Assembly: GCA_028823855.1 (NCBI GenBank)
Contig: JAPPFL010000080.1
Location: 30,975-94,974 of the forward strand
DNA from: Albidovulum sp.
GTDB taxonomy: Bacteria; Pseudomonadota; Alphaproteobacteria; Rhodobacterales; Rhodobacteraceae
Direction: 5' to 3'
Length of the DNA stretch: 64,000 nt
Part shown: one piece after another, positions 37,530 to 47,330 of the stretch
Layout: each line of letters opens with the position of its first letter
Numbering within the stretch: the stretch's first letter is position 1
Notes under the pieces: generated by a model
Databases searched by the model: none
The model's input: the letters and a program-made list of their open reading frames with translations, nothing else
Told to the model about the DNA's origin: nothing
Made by a program: the position numbers and the translations under genes

Positions 37530-38786
37530 TCAGCGCTCTTTAAGTTTCACGAGATTGTTGTACCAGTTCAGTACCGCGGACACCGTCAGCGAAATGCAAA
37601 GGAAGCAAATAATCAGCAACAGTATGCATTCCAGTTCCCGGCCTGTCTGGTTCAGGGTAATGCCGCCGAGCGTGCCGGTAACGTCCATGTAGCCTATGGC
37701 GATCGCTAGGGACGAGTTCTTTGTCAAATTGAGATACTGCGAAATCAGCGGCGGAATAATTACGCGAAGCGCCTGCGGCAATATGACGAGGCGCATCGAC
37801 TGCGTAGGCCTAAGCCCAAGTGCGAAAGCCGCTTCGGACTGGCCTTTTGATACGGAAAGTATTCCGGCGCGAACGATTTCCGCGATAAACGCTCCCGTAT
37901 AGCAGGCAAGAGCAAGCCAAAGCGCTATCAGCGAGTTGCGCATATTTATGCCGCCGCTAAAATTGAATCCCTTCAGTTCGGGAAGTCCTAAATGGAATCC
38001 AAGCGCGAGCAGAAGAGTGACCGACGGCAATACGATCAGCGCCGTCCTATAGTGCCAAGTAGACGGCCGCACTCCGGTCTCTTCCTGGGTTTTGTTGGCC
38101 CGTTGGGCTACCCGCCCCGCGGCGAAGATTCCGATCGCCAGCACGAATATCAACGCAAGTAAATCCAAGCTGATGGCGAAGAGGCCGAATATCGAAATAT
38201 CGCCGAGGCCGTTGCTGAAGAGCGGTTCGGGAACATACACGCCCCGGTTGGTTATCGCGACGGAATCCCAAAAAATCATCGAAGACCCCGGAGATTCTCC
38301 CCGGAAATCTCGCGGCGCCGGCAGCACCTCGATAATGATCGCCATGTAGAAGACGATCCAAAGCAGGACCGGCACATTGCGAAAGACTTCTATGTAAACT
38401 GTCATGAGGCGCGCGATGACCCAGTTCTTGGAAAGCCTCAACACGCCGAAAACCAGTCCGATGACGGTGGCCAAAGCGCATCCGAGAACCGCGACTAGCA
38501 GCGTATTCATCAAGCCGATCGCTGAAGCTCTCAAGTGCGAGGAACGCGACGAATATTCGATGAAGGACTGATTGATGTCGTAGCTGGCTGGCTGGTTCAG
38601 GAATCCGAAGTTAACCGGCTTGCCGAGAGCGGACAAATTTTGCGCAGTGTTCGAAACCAGCCAGCCAATAACTAGAAGCAAGCCTACCAACGCGGCTATC
38701 TGGATCGTCAACGAGCGATACCGCGTATCGTAGATCAGCATGCTCAGCCGAAATGACTGCCTGCGTCCCTCCGCAGTGTACTCCAT
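37530..38786 (-). CDS. aapQ: general L-amino acid ABC transporter permease AapQ
   Basis: This permease (418 residues from ATG 38786; the frame also allows a TTG at 38813) has the AapQ-type N-terminal region with FGFLNQPASYDINQSFIEYS and the C-terminal domain with EIVRAGILSVSKGQSEAAFALGLRPTQSMRLVILPQALRV. It forms the channel with AapM. A perfect hairpin with a T tract separates it from aapJ, so its level is probably lower than that of the binding protein. Confidence 0.93.
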   Translation of the reverse strand: MEYTAEGRRQSFRLSMLIYDTRYRSLTIQIAALVGLLLVIGWLVSNTAQNLSALGKPVNFGFLNQPASYDINQSFIEYSSRSSHLRASAIGLMNTLLVAVLGCALATVIGLVFGVLRLSKNWVIARLMTVYIEVFRNVPVLLWIVFYMAIIIEVLPAPRDFRGESPGSSMIFWDSVAITNRGVYVPEPLFSNGLGDISIFGLFAISLDLLALIFVLAIGIFAAGRVAQRANKTQEETGVRPSTWHYRTALIVLPSVTLLLALGFHLGLPELKGFNFSGGINMRNSLIALWLALACYTGAFIAEIVRAGILSVSKGQSEAAFALGLRPTQSMRLVILPQALRVIIPPLISQYLNLTKNSSLAIAIGYMDVTGTLGGITLNQTGRELECILLLIICFLCISLTVSAVLNWYNNLVKLKER

Positions 38787-38820
38787 GCCAGCCGCCCTAT
38801 TGCATTGGATCAAAAAAGTT

Positions 38821-38852
38821 GAATGCCGCCGTCTCTCGATACGGCGGCATTC
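38821..38852 (-). terminator. hairpin with T tract between aapJ and aapQ
   Basis: The 12-base arms GAATGCCGCCGT and ACGGCGGCATTC are perfectly complementary around an 8-base loop. On the transcribed strand they are followed by AAC and six T residues, the form of an intrinsic terminator. Inside an operon this would act as an attenuator and as a 3' stabiliser of the aapJ message. Confidence 0.75.
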
Positions 38853-38920
38853 CGGAACTTACATCATTATGACAATTCTCGTTACCGGCCCGGCTAAGCC
38901 GCGCCGCAACGATTTTCGAA

Positions 38921-39937
38921 TCAACGGAAAGGCGGCGAATAAATCAGGCCGCCGTCGGTCCAGAGCGCATTTACGCCGCGAACCAGGCCAATGGGAGTAT
39001 TCACGCCGATATAGGCCTCGAAAATCTCCTCGTAGTTGCCGCGCGCCATGATCGCATGGACAGCCCAATCGCCGGGCAATCCAATCATTTCGCCGAAATT
39101 TCCTTCCGAGCCCAGCAAGCGGTTGATTTCCGGATTGTTGGTGCCCTCAGCCATTTCCATGGCATTCGCCGCGGTGATGCCGAGTTCTTCGGCGCTAACC
39201 AGAGCATTGAGTACCCAGCGCGCAATGTCCGCCCACTGATCATCGCCATGCCGGACGAGCGGTCCTAGCGGTTCCTTGGAAACGATTTCGGGAAGAACGA
39301 CGAGCGAATCCGGATCTTCGTGCGACGCTCGGGTCGCGGCAAGGCCGCTGCGATCCGTCGTGTAGACATCGCAAGCATCGGCGAAGAACTGCTCTCTCGC
39401 TTCCGCATTCGTCTCGATGGGAATCGGATCGTATTCCATTCCATTGGACCGGAAGAAATCGGCGAGGTTCAATTCGGTCGTCGTGCCGGTCTGAATGCAG
39501 ACTGAGGCACCGCCGAGCTCGTGCGCCGACGATACGCCCAAAGACTTTTTCGCCATGAAACCCTGGCCGTCGTAGTAGTTGATGCCGACAAATGTCTGCT
39601 TCAAATCCACATCCCGCGAGAACGTCCACGTCGTGTTTCTCGACAGAACGTCAATTTCGCCCGAAGCAAGGGCCGTGAATCGAGTTTTTCCCGTCAAGGG
39701 AGTGAACTTGACCGCCATCGGGTCGCCGAATATCGCCGCCGCAAGCGCACGGCAATACGCTACATCAAATCCTTCCCAGACGCCGTTCTCGTCCGGCGCC
39801 GCAAAGCCTACCAATCCGGTATTCGTCCCGCATTGCAAATGGCCTTTCGCCATTACGTCGTCCAGAGTGCCCGCTAAAACGGTTCCCGCCGACATAGTCA
39901 GCGCGGCAACCGTTCCCAGCAGAATTCTTTGTTTCAT
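38921..39937 (-). CDS. aapJ: general L-amino acid-binding periplasmic protein
   Basis: The 338-residue protein has a signal peptide (QRILLGTVAALTMSAGTVLA) and the family-3 binding pattern with GHLQCGTNTGLVGFAAPDENG, WEGFDVAYCRALAAAIFGD and NTTWTFSRDVDLKQTF. ATG 39937 is preceded by GGAAAGGAA at 5 bases and starts the signal peptide, so I prefer it to 39958. It is the first gene of aapJQMP and follows a strong promoter. Confidence 0.93.
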   Translation of the reverse strand: MKQRILLGTVAALTMSAGTVLAGTLDDVMAKGHLQCGTNTGLVGFAAPDENGVWEGFDVAYCRALAAAIFGDPMAVKFTPLTGKTRFTALASGEIDVLSRNTTWTFSRDVDLKQTFVGINYYDGQGFMAKKSLGVSSAHELGGASVCIQTGTTTELNLADFFRSNGMEYDPIPIETNAEAREQFFADACDVYTTDRSGLAATRASHEDPDSLVVLPEIVSKEPLGPLVRHGDDQWADIARWVLNALVSAEELGITAANAMEMAEGTNNPEINRLLGSEGNFGEMIGLPGDWAVHAIMARGNYEEIFEAYIGVNTPIGLVRGVNALWTDGGLIYSPPFR

Positions 39938-40030
39938 TACGGTTCCTTTCCTTTTCAAAATTTCCGGTAACCTGCATGCAGGTCTTCTTTCCGCGGATTC
40001 GCTCCGCCGCAGTACGACCTGCCGCCTCTA

Positions 40031-40058
40031 AGTATATCTCAGAGTACCGGAAAGTCAA
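40031..40058 (-). promoter_or_regulatory. sigma-70-type promoter of aapJQMP
   Basis: On the minus strand TTGACT (40058-40053) and TATACT (40036-40031) are separated by 16 bases. Each hexamer matches the consensus at five of six positions. Transcription would start near 40024, leaving a leader of about 87 bases before aapJ. Confidence 0.6.
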
Positions 40059-40197
40059 CGAACGGTCGACAATTTTACGAATATGGCGGCAATCCCGGAA
40101 AGCGCCGCTGTGACGGGACGGCCGTCCGCAGACCCGTCATCGACTCAAAATTTATGATTGTCCTTCAAATCCGCTAAGAAGACGTAGCTTCAAACTC

Positions 40198-40935
40198 TCA
40201 GATGGCATTTGTCCTGTCGCCATTCTTATTTCTGGTCGCTTCCAGAAACTCGAATGCGATTTTCATGTCCTGTTTCCTTGATTCGGAGGTCGCTATGGCC
40301 TCGGCGTCGTGCCCCCATTTTTCGAGTTGCCAGTCTTCGTCCACCCGCGATGCTCGCCAGGCCTCGTCCACCCGCATAAAGCCGCGCTCGATAGCCAGAC
40401 CCAAAACCAAGGATCCGGTCAGTGAAACGAGTTCAAACAATGCGGCGAGTTCGAATTCGTTTAAGTTCGCGACGGCCTCTTTCAGCCTTGACAAGCTAGA
40501 TGGCGGCTGAGCAACGAATGCTACACCTTGCGTAGTATTGAGCTTCGCGCCGATTTCATCTTCGCACCAATCCAGCGGACGTCGCCAAGCGTACTCCTGC
40601 CTCTCGACTAGGTCCGGAGGCGACTCGGCTTTGTAGCAAATCAGGTCGGCTGCGCCGTATCCGGAGATACTCGCCGCCGCCCTTTCCCGCGACGGCGCAA
40701 CTTCGTCGACTGCGGAAATCGCCAACTTCGTAAAGGGCATTGATTCCGGCCGAAGGATGCCTTTCTGCCCATCCCATTCCCTCGCCACCAAAGCCGCCGA
40801 GGCGAAAGTAGGCAACGCTACGAATTTGTTCGCTGGCGTCCTGAGCGGTTTCTCGTCCAGTTCGATGACCCACCGGCTATCCCGCAAGCATGCCCGCGCA
40901 ATTTGCCAATTTCTTCTCTTGCTCCATTCCGCCAT
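40198..40935 (-). CDS. ATP12-family F1-ATPase assembly chaperone
   Basis: This 245-residue protein matches the alphaproteobacterial ATP12 family: WVIELDEKPLRTPANKFVALPT near the start, EWDGQKGILRPESMPFTKLAISAVDEV, then DLICYKAESPPDLVERQEYAWRPLD-like sequence and LTGSLVLGLAIERG. ATP12 binds F1 alpha subunits during ATP synthase assembly. It is the last gene of the degP-rarA-crcB-rluC set. The HAD phosphatase gene often found between rluC and ATP12 is missing. Confidence 0.88.
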   Translation of the reverse strand: MAEWSKRRNWQIARACLRDSRWVIELDEKPLRTPANKFVALPTFASAALVAREWDGQKGILRPESMPFTKLAISAVDEVAPSRERAAASISGYGAADLICYKAESPPDLVERQEYAWRRPLDWCEDEIGAKLNTTQGVAFVAQPPSSLSRLKEAVANLNEFELAALFELVSLTGSLVLGLAIERGFMRVDEAWRASRVDEDWQLEKWGHDAEAIATSESRKQDMKIAFEFLEATRNKNGDRTNAI

Positions 40936-40989
40936 TACATTAAGGCGTTCCTGTTCAAGCGCCGCTGCGACATTCGCATAGATGCCGCT

Positions 40990-42030
40990 TTATTCACCGG
41001 CCGGCAAATCTCGAATTTCCGCCGTGTCGCATTCCCATCCCAATCCGCTGACAGTTCGGGAAAAGTGAGTCGGCAGAGGCGCGATAATCCGAACATCCCG
41101 ACCGGTAAAGGGATTCTCGAATGCTATGCTGCGGGCGTGCAAGTGCAGTTTTGCGGAGAATCCGCCGCCCAATACCGATAGTTTCCCAATATTCGAGAGT
41201 TCGCGCAGTCCCCTGCCGTATTTCCCGTCGCCGATGATCGGATGGCCGATTGCAGCCATATGAGCTCTGATCTGGTGCTTTCGCCCTGTCACGGGAGTCA
41301 GTTCGACCAGGGAAGCGCGCTTTCCGACACGCTCAATCACTCTGTAACCGGTACATGCGGATTTCGCTCCCGGCTCCCGGACGGCAGAAGACGGTTCAAT
41401 GCACTGCATTCGGTCCGTTCCCCGTGCACTGGAAGGAGCAAGCGCCAATTTAATCGTTCCTTCGAAGGGCCTAGGCACGCCTACGACGACCGCAAGATAT
41501 TGCTTCTGAATCTCCTTGTTTCGAAAAATTTTTGTGATCTCCCGCGCCGCTTTCTCCGAACGCGCCAGTACCAGCACGCCCGAAGTGTCTTTATCGAGCC
41601 GGTGAACCAAACGCGGGGATTCGCTCTTGCCAAATCGTAGCGCCGACGCGAAGGCATCGACATGGCGATGCTGGCCGGTCCCTCCCTGGACCGGCGTACC
41701 GGGCGGCTTGTTGATCGCCAAAAAATCGTTATCCATGTAGATCACGGCCGCGCGCATGAATTCGGCATCGGCGGCGGAGACGCGGTACTGAGATCCAGCG
41801 GATGGAGCTGGACGCGCTTCGGGATCGGGCAATGGCGGCAGGCGAATCGATTGGCCGGGAATCAGCCTGTCCGAAGCCTTCACGCGTTTTCCGTTAACCC
41901 TTATCTCGCCCTTTCTGCAGTATTTTTCGATTTTGGACTGCCCGAGATGCGGGAATTTGGCGCGAATCCACCGGTCAAGCCGCTTCCCGTTCGCATCGTC
42001 GCCAACTGTTGTTCGCTGGACCCCAGTCAC
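40990..42030 (-). CDS. RluC/RluD-type RNA pseudouridine synthase
   Basis: The 346-residue protein has an N-terminal S4 RNA-binding domain (KRLDRWIRAKFPHLGQSKIEKYCRKGEIRVNGKRV) and the catalytic motif RLVHRLDKDTSGVLVLA with the active-site aspartate, then TGRKHQIRAHMAAIGHPIIGD. I place the start at a GTG at 42030 because its last bases overlap the TGA of crcB (GTGA); the frame is open to 42147. RluC modifies three uridines of 23S rRNA; the exact paralogue is not certain. Confidence 0.88.
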   Translation of the reverse strand: MTGVQRTTVGDDANGKRLDRWIRAKFPHLGQSKIEKYCRKGEIRVNGKRVKASDRLIPGQSIRLPPLPDPEARPAPSAGSQYRVSAADAEFMRAAVIYMDNDFLAINKPPGTPVQGGTGQHRHVDAFASALRFGKSESPRLVHRLDKDTSGVLVLARSEKAAREITKIFRNKEIQKQYLAVVVGVPRPFEGTIKLALAPSSARGTDRMQCIEPSSAVREPGAKSACTGYRVIERVGKRASLVELTPVTGRKHQIRAHMAAIGHPIIGDGKYGRGLRELSNIGKLSVLGGGFSAKLHLHARSIAFENPFTGRDVRIIAPLPTHFSRTVSGLGWECDTAEIRDLPAGE

Positions 42031-42410
42031 GAGACGATTCCCCTGGCTAGCGCGATGCCCGCCGCCAATGCCGCAATCGACAACACGGCCGAACCTATCG
42101 CATAGGTCAGCGCCTCCAGAGTCCGGCCCTCGGCAAATAGCGTCCAAGCGTCCAGGGCATAGGCCGAAAAAGTGGTGTAGCCTCCGAGAAATCCGACGAT
42201 AAGGAACGGAGGCAGCTTGGAGTTCCCCGCAGCATCGCCGGTCAACAGAGAAAATGCAACGCCCATGGCAAGCGATCCTCCTACATTTGCCGCGAAGGTC
42301 GCAATCGGAAAATTGGAATCGAAAAGTCGCTCAATCGCAAGTCGAGTCGTCCATCTAGCCGACGCGCCGAGGGCTCCGCCGGCCGCAACCAATATCAAGG
42401 TCATCCACAT
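42027..42410 (-). CDS. crcB: CrcB/Fluc fluoride channel
   Basis: This 127-residue membrane protein has four hydrophobic segments and the Fluc markers GGALGASARWTTRLA, ATFAANVGGSLAMGV and GFLGGYTTFSAYALD. Dimers export fluoride. Its gene overlaps rluC by 4 bases and follows rarA by about 40 bases, so it is part of a housekeeping operon here rather than under a fluoride riboswitch. Confidence 0.92.
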   Translation of the reverse strand: MWMTLILVAAGGALGASARWTTRLAIERLFDSNFPIATFAANVGGSLAMGVAFSLLTGDAAGNSKLPPFLIVGFLGGYTTFSAYALDAWTLFAEGRTLEALTYAIGSAVLSIAALAAGIALARGIVS

Positions 42411-42449
42411 GCACGCCTCCCGATCAGCCGCGGCGCAAAGCGCTAGTCC

Positions 42450-43763
42450 CTAGCTTCCGCTCTTCCGACGGCGCAGCGAAGAAAAATACGCGATGCGCTT
42501 GACCATCTCGCGCTCGAACCCCCTTTCGACCGGCGCATAGTAGCTCGGCCTCGCCATACCGTCCGGGAAGTAGTTCTGGCCCGAAAAGCCTTCCTTTTCA
42601 TCGTGGTCGTAGCGATAGCCCGCTCCATATTCTTCCTGTTTCATCAATTTGGTAGGCGCATTCAGGATTCGCTTGGGAGGCGGAAGCGACCCGGTTTCCT
42701 CGGCGTGCCTAGTCGCGGCCTTCATCGCCCGGTAGACGGCGTTGGATTTCGGGGCGAGCGCAATGTATATAACAGCTTGAGCTAACGCCAGCTCCCCCTC
42801 AGGGCTACCAAGCCTTTCGTAGGCCTGCCATGCGTCAAGGCACTGGCCGACAGCCGCGGGATCCGCGAGTCCTACGTCCTCGACAGCCATGCGAGTAGCG
42901 CGCCGCGCGATAAATCGGGGATCTTCGCCGCCGTTCAGCATCCGGGCCAGCCAATACAGAGCCGCGTCCGGATCCGACCCGCGAACGGACTTGTGCAACG
43001 CGGAGATCAAATTGTAGTGAGAATCGCCGGTTTTGTCGTAGACGGGCGCCCGCTGGGCAAGCAATTCCGCCATGGCTCCAGCGTCAAGAGGCTCGTCGCC
43101 GGCATACTCGAGAATTCGCTCGACCAAATTCAACAGCCCGCGCCCGTCGCCGTCAGCCAATTCCAGAAGCCGTATCCGCGCGGATTGATCGAGCGGTAGC
43201 TTTTTTCCGAGACGGGCTTCGGCCCGCTCCGCCAATGACGCCAGGGAGTCGACATCGAGGCGGCGCAGAGTCAAAACGTGGAGCCTCGACAAAAGAGCCG
43301 AATTCAGTTCGAAGGAAGGGTTTTCAGTTGTTGCGCCGACGAGAACAATGTTTCCATTTTCCAGGTGCGGCAAGAATCCATCTTGCTGGGACTTATTGAA
43401 CCGATGGATTTCGTCGACAAACAGGAGCGTTCCCGAGCCTTGGCGCCGCCTTTCCTCCGCTTGGGAAAAAATTTCCCTGAGATCGCCCACTCCCGAAAAA
43501 ATTGCGCTGATCTGCACGAATTCCAAGTTGGTGCCTTGCGTGAGCAAGCGGGCAATCGTCGTTTTGCCGACCCCGGGCGGCCCCCAAAGCACCAAGGAGG
43601 ACAGGCTTCGAGATGCGACCATTGAGCCAATCGGACCTTGCGCCCGCAGCAAGTGAGACTGCCCAACCACGTCGGAAAGCGCGTCGGGGCGCATAACGTC
43701 GGCCAGGGGCCGCCGCCCGACGGCGGATCGGGATTCGAGACTCGCGGGAAGATTCATGTCCAT
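42450..43763 (-). CDS. rarA: replication-associated recombination protein A (RarA/MgsA)
   Basis: The 437-residue AAA+ ATPase has RPDALSDVVGQSHLL, Walker A GPPGVGKTTIARLL, Walker B LLFVDEIHRFNKSQQDGFLP and sensor VGATTENPSFELNSALLSR. The C-terminal helical part includes ARRATRMAVEDVGLADPAA and ends with the family's YRYDHDEKEGFSGQNYFPDGM. RarA acts at stalled replication forks. It lies between degP and crcB. Confidence 0.95.
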   Translation of the reverse strand: MDMNLPASLESRSAVGRRPLADVMRPDALSDVVGQSHLLRAQGPIGSMVASRSLSSLVLWGPPGVGKTTIARLLTQGTNLEFVQISAIFSGVGDLREIFSQAEERRRQGSGTLLFVDEIHRFNKSQQDGFLPHLENGNIVLVGATTENPSFELNSALLSRLHVLTLRRLDVDSLASLAERAEARLGKKLPLDQSARIRLLELADGDGRGLLNLVERILEYAGDEPLDAGAMAELLAQRAPVYDKTGDSHYNLISALHKSVRGSDPDAALYWLARMLNGGEDPRFIARRATRMAVEDVGLADPAAVGQCLDAWQAYERLGSPEGELALAQAVIYIALAPKSNAVYRAMKAATRHAEETGSLPPPKRILNAPTKLMKQEEYGAGYRYDHDEKEGFSGQNYFPDGMARPSYYAPVERGFEREMVKRIAYFSSLRRRKSGS

Positions 43764-43794
43764 TTCGATCGCGCCGTACGAGGCAAGATTTCGA

Positions 43795-45180
43795 TCAAGA
43801 ACCTATACGCAAAGTATGCCTGCGGCCCTCGCGTTCGAACTCGACGACCCAATGATCGGCATTTCGCCGGGCAATTCGTCGAACGCCTCGCGCATTTTTC
43901 ACTCTGTTGCCGTTTATTTTCCGCAAGATGTCGCCTGGTTGCAAATGCAGCCATCGCGAACTCCTTTCCACGCCAGTCACCACAACGCCTTCCGTTCGAA
44001 GCGGAAGATTAGCTTCCACAATCAAGGCCGGATTCGCGTTGGCGACAACAAGCCCCCTTAGAGGACCCTCGCCGCCGATTCTGCCGACGTCGCTTTCGGG
44101 AATTTCCGGAGGCAATTCCATTTCCACGATCGCCGTTCGCTCATCGCCGGACCGCAAATAGACTACCTCGACCGACTCGCCTATGCCCGATACCGACATG
44201 CGGTAGAGCATTTCCTGCGCCGCGTCCACTTTGCGCCCGTCCAGCGACATCACGACATCGCCAGCGCGAAGTCCGGATCGCGCAAAGGGGCTTTCCGGAT
44301 GGATTTCGTCGATAATCATGCCTCGAGGACGATCCATGTCCATAACTTCGGCCATGTCGAAGTCAACGGCTTTGCCGGCGATTCCAGCCCAGGGGCGCTC
44401 GAAATCCGCTTTGCCGGCTTGCGCCTGCTCGACAAGTTTAGCGACAAGGTTGCTCGGGATGGCGAATCCGATCCCGTTCGACCCGCCGGAACGAGTAAGT
44501 ATCGACGTGTTGACGCCCAAGAGCCTACCGTCCATTCCGACCAGGGCGCCCCCGGAATTGCCTGGGTTGATCGCGGCGTCGGTCTGAATGAAATAGCCCC
44601 TTTCATTCCCCGTCAACGCCCCTAGCCGGGCGACGCCGGAAACGATCCCGCTCGAAACGGTCTGCCCCACTCCGAACGGGTTGCCGATCGCAAGAACAAG
44701 TTCGCCGACTTCGATCTCGTCGGAGTCTCGAAATTGCAAAGCCGGCAGATTTTCCGCCCCCCGGAGACGTAGCAAGGCTATGTCGCTGCCGTCGTCGCTC
44801 ATCACGACTTCCGCGTCGAATTCGCGCCGGTCGCTGAGCACTACGCGGATATCAGTCGAGTCGCCGACTACGTGATGGTTCGATACGACCATTCCGTCCG
44901 CCGACACGATAACGCCCGACCCGAGCGAATTTTGGACGCGCGGGCGACCGGAACCGAAAAACTCGAAAAACTGCCGAAAAAACGGATCCTTGGAAAAAGG
45001 GCTTAAATTGCTTGCGACGACTCTATTTGCGAAGATGTTGACAACTGCGGGCGCCGTGCGCTTAACGACCGGCGCGAAGCTGAGTCGAATTTCCTCGATA
45101 GACTCCGGAACAACGGTTTCCGAAAAGACCGGTGCGGCCACCGTAGCGGCTAGGGAAACGGCTAACAGGACTCTAAGCAT
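43795..45180 (-). CDS. degP: periplasmic serine protease of the Do/HtrA family
   Basis: The 461-residue protein has a signal peptide, a trypsin-like domain with H103 in VSNHHVVGD, D133 in GSDIALLRL and S209 in INPGNSGGAL, and two PDZ domains. It degrades or refolds damaged envelope proteins. Paralogues DegP, DegQ and MucD are hard to tell apart. It is the first gene of the operon with rarA, crcB, rluC-like and ATP12. Confidence 0.9.
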   Translation of the reverse strand: MLRVLLAVSLAATVAAPVFSETVVPESIEEIRLSFAPVVKRTAPAVVNIFANRVVASNLSPFSKDPFFRQFFEFFGSGRPRVQNSLGSGVIVSADGMVVSNHHVVGDSTDIRVVLSDRREFDAEVVMSDDGSDIALLRLRGAENLPALQFRDSDEIEVGELVLAIGNPFGVGQTVSSGIVSGVARLGALTGNERGYFIQTDAAINPGNSGGALVGMDGRLLGVNTSILTRSGGSNGIGFAIPSNLVAKLVEQAQAGKADFERPWAGIAGKAVDFDMAEVMDMDRPRGMIIDEIHPESPFARSGLRAGDVVMSLDGRKVDAAQEMLYRMSVSGIGESVEVVYLRSGDERTAIVEMELPPEIPESDVGRIGGEGPLRGLVVANANPALIVEANLPLRTEGVVVTGVERSSRWLHLQPGDILRKINGNRVKNARGVRRIARRNADHWVVEFEREGRRHTLRIGS

Positions 45181-45300
45181 CGTTCTCTTTTCCCCCTTGC
45201 TGCCGATGCGTCACATATATGCGTTGAGATTCGTGTTTTTAAGCCTCGGAAACGACTAGCGCACCCAATCCCCTAATGCCGAGGCGCCGGCTAGGAACGC

Positions 45301-46211
45301 CTAGGGCCTGTTGACTAAAGACCGTGATTCGCTTGGCATCACCGCGCCGCGATCACTCCCGCCGAGAGATTTTTGTTGGCCGCGTAGCTGGAGACCGTCT
45401 TGTCGTAGCGCGTCGAGATTGTTTGGAACTCCTTGATTTACGAAAATAAATTTTCGATCTGATACTGCCATTTGTACATCTCCCTGTCACGGCTGCGCCA
45501 AACCGTCCTGTTGAATTTCGAAGGTATCGCCGTCACGCTGCTGCGCAACTCGAGCTTCTCCACCATCCAGCATCCATGTTCAGCGTCGAAGGCCTTGTCG
45601 CCGACCGGGGCTCCGGTTTCCAGACCGTCCAGCAGGGGCGATACGCCTACCGGATCGTGCGCCTGACCAGGGACCAGCTCAAAGCGAGCCAGATAGCCCT
45701 AGGCGTCGACGAGGGCCGCGATCCTTGCCGCCGGGCCTACCCGGGATCGGTCGATCGCCTGCGCCTCGGCCCCCTTTTTCGCCGGCGGCCCTTCAGCGCG
45801 CCCGGACCACGGTTCCGTCCACCTGCGCCCGCTCAAGGTCCAAAGATCCGGACAGCTCCCTGAAAATACTTTCGATAACGCCTTTCTCCGCCCGGCGCAG
45901 GAAGCGAATGACAACGCTGTTCCGCTTGCCGAATTCCGAGGGGAAGTCCTGCTACGGCAAGCCGGTTCGAACCCGCCAGAGCACCGCTCTCAGAACAAGT
46001 CGGTTGTCGGCAGCCGTCCTTCCCGGGGAGCCTTGCCTGCCGGGAAGCTAGTCCTTGATCCCGCCCCACATTCGGTCGGTCAGGACGAATCTGCTCGAAT
46101 TCACGAATAAGCCTCGATTTTCCGCTTCGATTCTCGCCCTTTCGGCAATCGTTGGCGGAAACACGCGAATCTCGAAGCATCAACTAAAGTTCTTTCGTCA
46201 ACAGACCCTAG
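45301..46211 (-). mobile_element. IS5-family element (IS427-like), degenerate
   Basis: The ends at 45301-45320 and 46192-46211 are inverted repeats matching at 18 of 20 bases, with the core GTTGAC. Both begin with CTAG, the target form expected of the IS427 group, so the element proper probably starts inside CTAG. The 911-base length fits. The transposase inside is broken. Confidence 0.7.
45320..46130 (-). pseudogene. IS5-family transposase, broken
   Basis: Minus-strand frames give RFVLTDRMWGGIKD, stop, LPGRQGSPGRTAADNRLVLRAVLWRVRTGLP, stop, QDFPSEFGKRNSVVIRFLRRAEKG, then shifted pieces with ARVDGT-like and GDRPIPGRPGGKD segments. The C-terminus STRYDKTVSSYAANKNLSAGV is near 45340-45410. Two amber codons and several shifts make it inactive. 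Confidence 0.65.
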
Positions 46212-47172
46212 ATTGCTTAAGCACCTGCTATTTCCCCAATCCGATAGCGTTGTTCCCCGCGTCGCAAGTCAAGGAATGTAGTTTTCTCCTGCAACAAGAG
46301 CGAGTTCCTCTGTATCGTGTCCCAGCCAATGGTCATCGTCTGAATGACTATTCAGTGATCGTCTCCGCGCGAGATTCCCAGATCGCTGGCAATCCTAGTC
46401 GGTGACTAACCTTCGAGGCTGGAGCCGGTGACGGTTTCGGTCCGGTTCATGCTCCACCCCGCTAGTTTGAACTCCGCGGCCTGGGCATCAAGGTTCCGGT
46501 CCAAGGTCGAGACCTTGGTATAGCCGATGCGGGCGGTCGAAGTGGCAACTGTTGGAATGCGCCTGGTGTTAGCTGCGCATTATATCGAAAACAATCCTGA
46601 ATTGACAAAAAACGGGGCGATTGCGCGTTCATCTGGCCTATCATTATCCTAAATGGCGTTCATTGCAGCCTCCGTTCGAAGTCGATGCGCTCGTCAAGAT
46701 ACAGTTCGAAGCGGCCGTTCGAACTTTTCGCCAAATTTCCGGGTAGCGCCCTATTTATTCTGCGCCTATTTTTCTGAGTAGGTAGGTACGTTGCATCGGA
46801 GGGTGACACGGCATCCAAGAGTCAACATGTTGTTCCGAGGTATGGGAAATGGGCCGTGCGCAGGTCCGGATAGGACAAATTCGCCAAGATTTTTGCCACA
46901 CGGAAACAGGCTGTAGCCGTGGCCCGTGGGATCGCGCGAAGCCAAGGTGCCGAACTCTATATAAGTGGTCGCGGCAGGCGAATTCGAGATCGTGACTCAT
47001 ATGGGATTGACCCACTTCCGCCAGAGGGTTGAGATTTGGCGCCCGTTCCGGATTTCGAAAAGACTGTCTTCGACAACCGCCCATTTGATGATGGCTATGA
47101 GCCGATCTTTCAGGCGATCCTGTTCTGCCACTGGACTGCACCAAGGAGGAATAAAAACGGACATTTTCGGGC
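46212..47172. other. intergenic sequence without recognisable gene
   Basis: Nothing convincing in either strand. A 153-codon minus-strand frame (46755-47216) has no motif and an erratic composition. Confidence 0.4.
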
Positions 47173-47330
47173 TTACGTGATCGATTTGGCAATCCTGTAA
47201 GCTGTGCCCCTTCCAATATTGAACTGCTTTCCAGCCCGTCCGCGGGTCATTCCGGCCCCTGCTGATCTGGGGATTTCGACCGGAACCCGGATAAGACGTC
47301 CTCGCAGCCAGATTCGATTTTCTATTAGCG
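47173..47330 (-). pseudogene. resolvase/invertase C-terminal fragment
   Basis: The end of a minus-strand frame reads GAGMTRGRAGKQFNIGRGTAYRIAKS, which fits the helix-turn-helix tail of serine recombinases such as Hin and Tn3 resolvases. The catalytic N-terminal domain is absent. Confidence 0.45.

Noticed and set aside
40990..42147. A longer N-terminus for the RNA pseudouridine synthase.
   Set aside because: It would overlap most of the crcB end; the GTG at 42030 overlapping the crcB stop fits the S4 domain start.
42027..42410. A fluoride riboswitch before crcB.
   Set aside because: crcB begins about 40 bases after rarA with no space for a riboswitch and is embedded in a housekeeping operon.
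45960..45980. A T-loop-like GGTTCGAACCC that could mark a tRNA.
   Set aside because: It lies inside the IS5 transposase remnant and no acceptor or anticodon stem surrounds it.
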